Shown in pieces: positions 33,097 through 41,622 of a stretch of 64,000 bases of DNA (position 1 is its first letter; every line of letters starts with the position of its first letter). Below the pieces are notes generated by a model, which saw nothing but the letters and a program-made list of their open reading frames with translations, did not search any database and was not told the origin of the DNA. The stretch comes from Isoetes taiwanensis (Eukaryota; Streptophyta; Lycopodiopsida; Isoetales; Isoetaceae): assembly GCA_021234155.1 (NCBI GenBank), contig JAJEKV010000034.1, positions 10,506,697 to 10,570,696 of the forward strand, in the 5' to 3' direction. Both the position numbers and the translations under genes were made by a program.

Positions 33097-35320
33097 CTAG
33101 TCATCTGGTTCATCCACATCCTCGGCCACAATGTCTGATTCATCAACATTTCCAGGAATATCTTCAAAGACATGTTCTTTGACAATTAACTCCTCATTGT
33201 TTGCGTGTTTGTATGAAAGATGATTGTCTTTGACATCTTCATACATGTCTCGATCTTGCTCTAAGCCATAATAATGTCTACCACGAATGGCACATGCCTC
33301 CATGAGTGAACCCACACCAGGCATTAGATCCAACACCAACGAATTTACGGGGGAAAAGCTGGATAGAACGAACTCCATGAAACGAATTGACTTTTCAAGA
33401 TTACACCTGTCATTTTTTTTCTTCGATACAAATAACTTCTCTTCATCTGGCAGGTAATGCACAAATGTAGATGCATGCTGATTAAAGTCTGCACTGCTGA
33501 AGACATTCTTAGTGATACGTGGTGTTTTCAGCCCTGCCCTGGAATACACTGATAAGCAGAGGTGGTTATTATTAATTGTACCAAGTTCATCTGTAGTGAC
33601 ACCGAAGGGTGTGGAACTGTAAATATGGTAGTCTCCTTCTCTGCAAATTTCTTTTCTTTGCATTGTAATCGATATTAGGTAGCTGATCATCCGTGCATAT
33701 GACTATGAAGAAGCCATTGTCATCCATACACAGGTTGGCAATGGCAGTGATGTTTTCAATGAAAACGGGGTTGCAGGAATTCCACTGTGGAATTGTGGAA
33801 TGACCACATGTTGGTAATTGATTTGTAGGAAGATCATAGAAAACAATGTGGCAGCCCCAATCCCTGTACTTACCATTCCTTTTGTAAGCATGTTCAGCTA
33901 ACCTAATCTGTTGTCCAAATTCTCGAAGTACCTTAAAAATGGATGTCTCAGAATCTGAAGTGAAACTTGATGTTAAAGCAGATGCACTTGCCCATACATA
34001 ACCTATAGAGCAATCACCATAATTTATGTTTTCATGCTCAATAGGGTCTCCATGTCCTGGTACTGTAGAGACCTTATAGATCTGTTGACGTTCACATCCA
34101 AGGTATCATTATTATCTTCCAAATTCTCGACATTCTCTTCATCTGAAATGAGAATCTCACGTCTACTTTTTTGTTTTTTTTTAACTTCTCCTTGCGTTTT
34201 CTTTTTGTATTTTCCATCTCTGGACTTGACACATCTTTAGAATTTGATGGCTTATTTGAGTCTATATCTGTTGGAGAACATACTGCCCATCTATCGTTCT
34301 CTTCCTTTGGATACTCACTTTCTGGAAAATCTAACCACCAGGGACACTCCTCAATTTCAAATTCTACTAACCTTGTATTGAATCTCATGTTGAGATTATC
34401 TGAGTATATCCATCCTTGATCATCAGGTTGCTTCCATGGCAACTCAGCACTTGGTAGTTTGTCCACGTATTTCCTCTGAATAGCATGCTTGATGTACCTG
34501 GAATTGCCAATAAATAATAACTTTTAGTGAAGCAATAAGTCTTGAATGTAACTCAAGAAGATTCTATGCTGGATTACCTGAAGACCATTCTTTTAGCACA
34601 ATTGAGAAGATCATGAGCACTATCGTAATCAACAGTGTGGGACATGTGCTTTTCATTGTTCACGAATATTTTTTTCCTGTACTCCATTTTCATGTAACGG
34701 AACCAGGTATGAACAGTTTCTGTGGTGTTCTCTAAATGAACAAACTCAGGTTTGTCCTCTTGTATGGCAGTTAGAAGTTCCTTGCTTTTTTTTTCAGTAA
34801 ATGCTCCAACCAAGTTTCTTTTTTGATCCATTTCATGGAAATCCCTGTCATTACCTGGCATTCTGTAGCTATTCAATAGGTTTGACTCAGTTGTGATTAG
34901 CAATATCCAATTGTTTCTAACATCATTGTCTACTGTTGCCTTCGCCATATCATACAACTTCTCTAGTGTCAGATCTTTTGTGCTCACATCTTTGGAGGTT
35001 ACGCCTTAAGCCATGTGGGTCCCAAGCTAGGGCAAACAATTGCCAAGTACTTATACACCTTGTTTGTCCACGTTCTTCTAACTTCCTTCTCAGATTTTTC
35101 TCGTGTTTTTAATTCTGGAATTTTCTGTGTATGGACCTTCAGCAACAATTCAATGTCATTTTCAATATTAGCCTGCACATAGTTGCTGTCAGTTACGACC
35201 TCGTATAGATGAATAACCAAGGAATGGGATACTTTTTCAATGGCTTTGAAAGATAATTGCAAGGATGGGTAAATCTCTGCTTTTGCCTTTACACATCTGC
35301 TTATGCTGTGTTACAGAGTC
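33097..35320 (-). pseudogene. Permuted N4/N6 DNA methyltransferase-like gene, broken
   Basis: Minus-strand pieces in order: 35,320-34,999 (FKAIEKVSHSLVIHLYEVVT), after a frame change 34,987-34,578 (TLEKLYDMAKATVDNDVRNN), a GT-AG intron (about 34,577-34,504), then RYIKHAIQRKYVDKLPSAEL, IEECPWWLDFPESEYPKEEN and a basic run KRKRKEKLKKNKK. After frame changes come CHIVFYDLPTNQLP (motif IV-like, near 33,850), ANLCMDDNGFFIVICTDDQL, and finally NSLVLDLMPGVGSLMEACAI with YYGLEQD (SAM-binding motif I-like, near 33,310), ending in an acidic tail. The order catalytic motif before SAM motif is that of beta-class N4/N6 DNA methyltransferases. DPPY has become DLPT and FxGxG has become MPGVG, so catalysis is doubtful. 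At least three frame breaks; several lie next to A/T homopolymers, so consensus error is possible. Confidence 0.6.
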
Positions 35321-35341
35321 CAGACCATTGAAATTTCCTTT

Positions 35342-35358
35342 GGTTTCAACGCCCTGAT
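35342..35358 (-). promoter_or_regulatory. tRNA-iMet primer-binding-like site
   Basis: On the minus strand the text reads ATTGGTATCAGGGC, one base from the canonical TGGTATCAGAGC primer-binding site. It lies just upstream of the methyltransferase-like gene on the same strand. No LTR pair was found around it, so it may be coincidental or the remnant of an LTR element. Confidence 0.35.
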
Positions 35359-35379
35359 ACCAATTGATATGATTGAGGG

Positions 35380-36108
35380 TATTTAGATTTCTTGAATGAG
35401 AAAAACTCAAAGATCTAACAAAAAATATATGAAATCTGGATGCTTGGGTCTTTATGCTAGGAATTCGCTATGGTAGAGTACTTAGCAGTCTCCAAAAGGC
35501 TATACCGGCAATGCTATAAACACTTGCTAGCTATGATCATTACTGCTACACTGCAGTCTCCAATCAAAAGATAAGTACAATGGCTTTGGAATTGGAAAGG
35601 ATTAATGGTACCCAATTTCTAAACTCTGTCAAATCATATGCTTCTCAATATCTGAACATTGGAACTCAATACAAATTAGTTCTAACTTCAAGCAGGCTGC
35701 TAATGTCTTTTTAGCTCCAAAAAGTCGCTGGCCTCCATAGATTGAGCCCCTGCCTATAAGGAGTCTTGTTATGGATCAAAAAATAGTGATCTCTTCCTTC
35801 TCCTCGCTGCATCAAGGCTGGGAAGGGGGGTTTCGGGAAAGTGGCTCTTTAAGCAAGAGGTTTAAAGTATAAATACCATTTTTTGTGGTCTTTGATAGTA
35901 TTCTACATAATAAAACAAATATTCTAATTAAAGGTAAGGAGTTACTTTAATATAAAATGCAAGTGCTTGCAAAGGCTCTAAAGTCATGGAGACATCTATA
36001 AATAGAAACTAAACTTCGATTGGCTTATGTCCACTATTAAAGCTGCAATTGAGTCAATTTTTACTTTCTGGAACCATCTCGAAGCCTAGTTTCTGAATTG
36101 GGGTGGCA
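35380..36108. other. Intergenic DNA
   Basis: No gene or distinctive repeat recognised. Confidence 0.4.
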
Positions 36109-36109
36109 C

Positions 36110-36703
36110 TTCCTGTAGCTCATCCTTACGAGGGAGCAATGGCTGAAAATGTGACAAGGCATCAAAGATGACCTCTTTTCACCCCTTAACCATAAAATCT
36201 GATTCTAGAGAAAGCCATTATTCTTTCCAAATCTTTTTGCTAATCTTATTCAACATTCTATTCTTAATCACAACCTTGCAGGCAAACAAATTTCCATCTT
36301 GTGATTGAGATTTGACCCGTAATTTGTTAGAGGCTTCTTGCTTAAGCACATGGAGAGCCAAATCACAGAGATCTAAGAGCCTCGTTGGATGGTGGGCTCT
36401 AGACTTGGAGGTTATATTAGATGTTGCTGCCCTTCTGCCACAGATGCCCTCTTTATATATTATTGATGGTTTCTACCTTTTGTGACCCCCCTTTCTTAAA
36501 TTGGTCGATCCCTTATTTATTCACTTCTTCAAGATTTAAAGGTCTTAATATTAAAATTGAGAATTCCCTTGTATTTGTTAAGGTCTTCCTTTATAAATAT
36601 ATGTATGCTCCTTAAAATATTCGCGACCCCTTCATCTTCTATAATTGGTAGTATCTCGAGCCCTTCCATAAAGTCAATGGTCTTCCAGTATTGTAGGTAT
36701 AAT
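36110..36703 (+). repeat. Duplicated block A, copy 1 (partner 45,112-45,780)
   Basis: From AGCTCATCCTTACGAGGGAG to TATTGTAGGTATAATAGAA the sequence repeats at 45,112-45,780. Copy 1 ends exactly where an antisense LINE tail (AAAG)n begins, while copy 2 continues GTGCCCCCTATAATAATACA. Copy 2 has about 70 bp extra near 45,410-45,490. Confidence 0.88.
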
Positions 36704-36850
36704 AGAAAGAAAGAAAGAAACAATGATTTTTATCGTCCACTGAGACCAATCGGCCTATGGGACCTAGAAGGAGCGCAACAAACTTATTACTGTCCGGGTT
36801 TAAAAAACCCCACCCCGAACAATATTAGTAATCATCCTATATATGTAATA
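36704..36850 (-). mobile_element. LINE C-type 3' end, antisense, CTTT tail
   Basis: On the minus strand the segment ends GGCCGATTGGTCTCAGTGGACGATAAAAATCATTG followed by a (TTTC)n tail, seen as GAAAGAAAGAAAG at 36,704-36,720. It matches the LINE C termini at 48.94 and 56.63 kb, but those carry TATTC tails. Only about 130 bp remain before sense-oriented LINE B sequence starts. Confidence 0.8.
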
Positions 36851-36858
36851 AAAAAATA

Positions 36859-37583
36859 GTGCATGTCGGTCACGCCCTATCACTTCAGGCCGAGCTGATG
36901 AAATGGGGTGGGCCAGCTTTGCTCGGACCTTTGACATGGATAATCAATCAGGCCATCAGAGAGGGCCTCCCGCAGGAATGGAGGGCTAGCAAGGTCACCC
37001 CTATTCATAAGACCGGAAGCAGGGATGACTCCACCAACTACCGTATGATCATGGTGAGCCCGTTACTCGCAAAACTTCTAGCAGGGGTGCTGGAGAAGAA
37101 GTCAACGCAATGGGCGGAGGAAACTGAAGTGCGTGCAGTTGGCCAAGCAGGTTTCCGGCCTGCCCACTCCACGAGTGATCATATTTTTACTCTCAGAATT
37201 CTTATGGAAGCTAGCCGCAATGCATGACGTGACCTGTATTGCTGTTTCGTGGATTTTATGACGGCATATGATACGGTCCCTCGGGACCTGTTGTGGCAAC
37301 GCTTGCAGGAGCTACATGTCCTACATGATTTGCTGAATGCCATCTACCAGCTGTATGACGGAATATATGCCACTTTGCCTGCGTCAGACCACCGGGTGAC
37401 CAGCACCATAGGTGTTAAACAGGGATGCCAGTTATCTCCAACGCTTTTTGGACTCTATATTGACAAGTTGGAGACCTGGATGTAAGAACATGGAGGTGGT
37501 GGTCCGCAGTTGCCAGAGGCATGTACAGTAAAACAGTTGCTCTATGCAGACGATCTGGGCTTATTATCCCATACAGCCAGAAG
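36859..37583 (+). pseudogene. LINE B reverse transcriptase
   Basis: Motifs in order: GLPQEWRASKVTPIHKTGSR, NYRMIMVSPLLAKLLAGVLE, QAGFRPAHSTSDHIFTLRIL, a stop at 37,225, YCCFVDFMTAYDTVPRDLLW (catalytic Asp), GVKQGCQLSPTLFGLYIDKL, a stop at 37,483, and QLLYADDLGLLS (catalytic pair) near 37,550. The hAT element interrupts right after the YADD motif. Close in wording to the LINE C reverse transcriptase. Confidence 0.88.
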
Positions 37584-38369
37584 CAGGGTAATAAAGAGTG
37601 GCTAAAATTCGCCAAATGGCGATTTTTTAGACCTTTAGTCAAATTTCATGGCTAAAGTTTATAAAGGCATTTTTTTTAGAAAAAGCATAATTTAGCCACT
37701 CCAAAAGGGGGTAAATTCTGAACGCTTAGAGTTTAGCCAGGATTGTTTGCTGTATGGTGTACTGAATCGCCCTCTCTAAAGTTGATTAGGAGAACCATAA
37801 TCAATTCAAATAGCCATGCCAATTCTATTCAGGGACCTCTTTCATTTAGGAATTGCCATTAGCTACCTCAATCATATTTTGAATTTGTATCTACAAGTTG
37901 TTTAGGTTAAATGCTATGAACAATGTTACATGATGTGCATTTTAAGCTTTAAATAGTAGTGATCTCTTCTTGGCTTTATCACCAAATTCACCATTTGGAT
38001 GCATTTGACCCCAACGTAAACATGCATGTTCCTTCAAACGATATTGTTTGTTCCTTATGAATTGTACTTTGAACAACTTTGTTATCGTTTTGTAAAAGAA
38101 GCATATTGAATCAATGTCATTCATGTACTAATCGGTGCCCAAAGTTTGAAGTTAAATAGTTGCACTTTAGCTGGGGATCAAGAAAAATTCGCCAACATCA
38201 GAATTTCATGTCATATAAATTTTACATTTTAGCCAAGTGGGAAGATAATTAAAGGGCTTTATTTTATCAAATTTCGCCAAGAAAAAAATCTAAGAACTTT
38301 TGTTTTTTATAGGTTTAGCCAACCTTAATTTGAAGAGAAAAACATTTAGGGCCATTAAAATTTACCCTG
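37584..38369. mobile_element. Non-autonomous hAT element with 8-bp target duplication
   Basis: The element begins CAGGGTAA (37,584) and ends TTACCCTG (38,369). GCCAGAAG stands on both sides (37,576-37,583 and 38,370-38,377), and removing one copy with the element restores the LINE text. CAGGG-type ends and an 8-bp duplication are diagnostic of hAT transposons. The 786-bp body has no transposase, but subterminal GGCTAAA/TTTAGCC motifs recur in both ends, as expected of transposase-binding sites. Confidence 0.92.
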
Positions 38370-38741
38370 GCCAGAAGTATGCAGGAACATTTGGATGCTC
38401 TCAGTCAATTCTGTGACATAGCAGGAATGACAGTCAACCAGTAGAAAACCAAGTTGTTGCCAATCCTGTCTGCGCAGCATGATATCCCAGACTTCTATTA
38501 CAGAGGATAAAGGATGGAAGTTGTAAGGACATATAAGTATCTGGGAATCGATTTCTCTGCTAACATGCTATGGGATGACTGTGTAGAAAGAAGGGGTCGG
38601 CCATGGGATGGAAAGCCCCGTGATGCAATGCGTAATAGCCATCCTGAGAATAGATCTCTCGCGATTGGGCACGCAAAAAGCACACTTGTTCCGAAAGCAC
38701 TCGTGGAACCCGATCTAGCTGTATGGGGTAGAGGTCCGGGC

Positions 38742-39454
38742 GGGGATAGGTTCACATCAGACACGTTTTTATACGCAATATTTTTTCGCTTGATACGGCA
38801 CAAATTTGACGCTTAATACGCCAAAAATACGGCAAAAAAATTTTCCTGCCGAAAACTTTCGCTGTAGTTTAAAACAACTATTTAAACTTTACGCTGAAGT
38901 CCGGTTCGCGTAGTTTAAACAAAGATTTTTTACGCCAACCGAAAAATAGTTTCGAAAAATGAACTGCTTTCGCTTTACGTTGAAAACATCTTCGCTTGGT
39001 AAGTTTAAACAAATTGCTCGCACGCCGAATTTTTTGGTTCGCTACCGAAATATATATAGAAAACTCGCGTAGTTTAAAAAACCGCTTTCGCTTTACGCTG
39101 AACCGCCTCTTCGAGTAGTTTAAACGCAAAGAATGCTTACGCTTAACAAAAAAGTTTCGCAGAAGCAAACCTTTATACTTCCGCCACGCCGAAAAAGTTT
39201 CGCTGTAGTTTAACATTAAGGCTTTCGCCACGTAAAGCCGGGCGAGAGGGATTCGCAGTTTAAAACTTAGACTTCGCTTACGAAAAGAAAGTTCACTAAG
39301 AAGTTTAAACAGTAAGGTTTTCGTTTTTACGCCAAACTTTTTTTTTCCACGGGCTAGTATTAAATACAAAAATAAGTATTTTTTCCCAAAAATACGTATT
39401 TTTGCACTTTATACGTCTGAAAAAATAGTTTCATCGCGTGATTAACCTATCCCC
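38742..39454. mobile_element. TIR element with repeated AGTTTAAAC motif
   Basis: GGGGATAGGTT at 38,742 is mirrored by AACCTATCCCC ending at 39,454, bounding 713 bp inserted in the LINE. Flanks TCCGGGC and TCGGGGC suggest an imperfect 7-8-bp target duplication. Inside, AGTTTAAA(A)C or a one-base variant occurs at about 38,866, 38,912, 39,002, 39,071, 39,117, 39,206, 39,257 and 39,302, with TTCGC and TTTACGC(T/C)GAA around them. The minus-strand frame 38,878-39,369 is Lys/Arg/Phe-rich because of this repeat and is not a credible gene. Confidence 0.8.
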
Positions 39455-40261
39455 TCGGGGCCATGATTAGCAAGGGTACTTGGGATAAGCTAGAGAGGGT
39501 GCGTATAGTTTTCCCGACATACGCCTTAGGCGTCAAGGACACGTGCCTTATCCAATTTGTTTGTATGAGGCTGGCTTTTGGCCCCGCAAAGATTCGCTAT
39601 CGCTTTGAGGCACCTTGCGTATTTCCATAAGGTTGACGAAATGGATGCACAACGTCTTCCTCCCCGGGCTCTGTTATTGGCACAAGGGCCATAATGTCTG
39701 AAGAGAGTATGGCAAGAGCATTGTAGGGGATGGTTCGGACGATGGTCCATAGACTATCAACACATTGTGGATATGTCGGATATCGCAGAGCAGGAGCTGC
39801 ATTTGAATGCGCACTTTGCTGCCTCTCTATGGGATGCACCCACTCTTCCAAAGCCCAAAACAGAGCACTACCACACACAGGTCAATCCGTCACTTGAACA
39901 CGGCCCCCACCAATATCTGAAGGCACACATTTCCACCAAGAAACGAAGAGCTATAGCTGCAATAAGGACAGGGTCCCACCATCTCGTAATTGAGACAGGC
40001 CACTGGGGTACGGATGGAGGGCAGGGAATCCCCCGGCATGAGAGATTATGCCAGTGCTGTCACATGCAGATAGTAGAAGATGAACACTATGCTCTACAGG
40101 AATGCCCAGCATATGCACACATCCGAGCAACTCATGCCGATCTCAGATGCTCTGAGATAGCAATTCACCAACTGCTAGCTTCACCAATGGTGGCACGTCT
40201 TGCGTCCTACGTTCTGCAAGTCTCCACCGTCAGGGAGTCCCTCACAGCAAAGGGAATTTGA
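39455..40261 (+). pseudogene. LINE B C-terminal region with zinc motif
   Basis: The plus strand reads MISKGTWDKLERVRIVFPTY and on to the zinc motif ERLCQCCHMQIVEDEHYALQ followed by ECPAYAHIRA, a CxxC..H..C cluster found at the end of L1-type ORF2 proteins and needed for RNA binding. The frame is broken between 39,690 and 39,767 and ends at 40,261 (LTAKGI). Confidence 0.8.
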
Positions 40262-40485
40262 GCGCCCAAATAGGGCCTCTCAACGCCTACTACAAGGGTT
40301 TTTCCTCCCACATGGGGGGTTTCTTCATCCCAGTGGTAGAGACACATTGTACAGGGTTTCTGTGGTTTTATTTTGTGTTTGGAAACTTTCTGCTATATTG
40401 TAAAACCGTCTCATAGGCCACTTGGCCTCCGTGGACGTTAAAATATCCTTCCTTCCTTCCTTCCTTCCTTCCTTCACCAATAAAA

Positions 40486-41195
40486 ATCCGTATCTAACAT
40501 GTGCGTGACTGGTTAGGGGTTTTTTTTGGACCTCACCCGTTCGCATACGGTCCAAAAATTATACGGGCTTATGGCCAAGGAGTCGTAGGTGGTCGAGAAG
40601 GGGGAGATGGGCGGGAACGTCCATTCCCGTATCATACGGTGAGGCATTAGTCTTGAAGATCCGAGGCGCCATATCTTGCATTAGCATGGAAGTTTAGGCT
40701 GAAAAAACATCTAGGTACGAATGCCACAAGCAGGTTTATTTTTTTCCCTTCCGGCTCCATAGTTTTGGATGTTTTCTGCTTCTTACAGATTAACAATGTT
40801 CGGTGTTGTGGCGAGAAGCACTTTGAAATCTGCTGCTCTTAGGAAGCTTAAGAGTCCCGGTGGTAACTTTCACAAGGGAATATCATGAAACGGTCGTTCA
40901 GCACTACAACAACCCTAAAAATGTAGGTTCATTTGATAAAAACGATCCAAATGTTGGTACAGGACTTGCACAAGCTTGTGGCGATCTGATGAGGCTTCAA
41001 ATAAAGGTCGACAAGATTACTGGAAAGATTGTCCATTCACGGTTCTTCTGTTGGCAAGTATTTTGGTTTTTACCAGATATAGTACCTATTTATGTTGTTT
41101 CTTATGTATGTCCTGGTAATGTATGATGCAGCTTGAAGAGTTATTTGCAGAAACAAGTTCGGCAAAGGAGTTTTAGGCTACAAAAATATGAAAAA
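40486..41195 (+). repeat. ISCU-fragment block, partner of 1-706
   Basis: Inverted relative to 1-706. It begins directly after the LINE B tail, so its left border was set or trimmed by the LINE insertion. It contains 5' flanking DNA, the leader and the ISCU-like first exon. Confidence 0.9.
40796..41126 (+). pseudogene. ISCU-like 5' fragment, second copy
   Basis: An ATG at 40,796 opens the MFGVVARSTLKSAAL leader, and the frame must shift by one base to reach TFTREYHETVVQHYNNPKNV. Both window copies share that shift, so it predates their duplication or reflects an unrecognised splice. Relative to copy 1 this copy has lost bases in the GLVGTPACGD loop (GLAQACGD). The frame ends in FCWQVFWFLPDI with the rest of ISCU missing. 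Not a functional scaffold. Confidence 0.75.
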
Positions 41196-41622
41196 CATAC
41201 AGGTAAAGCCTCAAATGCATCCTATGTTTGTTCCGACAGTTTCACATTGTATTAATCCATTTCTTTGTCTGCACTGAGCAGATTGCATTCAGGACCCACT
41301 GATTGCCCTTTGTGTTTAAAGGTTTTTAAAGGCGTTTTAACAAAGTACAAGTGAAGGTCCGGTGAAGGTTTCTATGTTCCATAGCTATGACCTGTTGGTC
41401 GGCCTGTTTGCTAAGTTATCTGCATCTTGATGATTTTGGACCAGTTGGTCTTCTAGTTTGACATGTTGTATTGTTCTTGAAATTAATATTTAAGCTTTTA
41501 TTCTGTTCAATATATCTCCAGGGCTTAGAAAAGGATAAAGAAAATTATTGATTCTAGTTGGCACTCTTGGTCAGAATGGTTGCATATAGGTTGCACCATT
41601 TCAGAGATGGCATATGTTCTTG
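41196..41622. other. Spacer between duplicated blocks
   Basis: No gene recognised; it may be intron sequence of the ISCU fragment, since it follows that block directly. Confidence 0.35.

Larger units (their letters stand above)
36851..40475 (+). mobile_element. LINE family B, 5'-truncated, with two nested insertions
   Basis: Plus-strand LINE with reverse transcriptase (36,859-37,583), continuing after a hAT insertion at 38,378-38,741 and after a second TIR element at 39,455-40,260, then a 3' UTR, the GGCCA-CT-TGGCC hairpin at 40,416-40,427 and a (TTCC)n tail at 40,446-40,475. Both insertions are recent relative to the LINE since the coding text resumes in register. It belongs to the same family as 10,440-11,360. 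Confidence 0.9.

Noticed and set aside
38878-39369. 163-codon Lys/Arg/Phe-rich frame
   Set aside because: Lies wholly inside the AGTTTAAAC-repeat transposon and owes its openness to the repeat.
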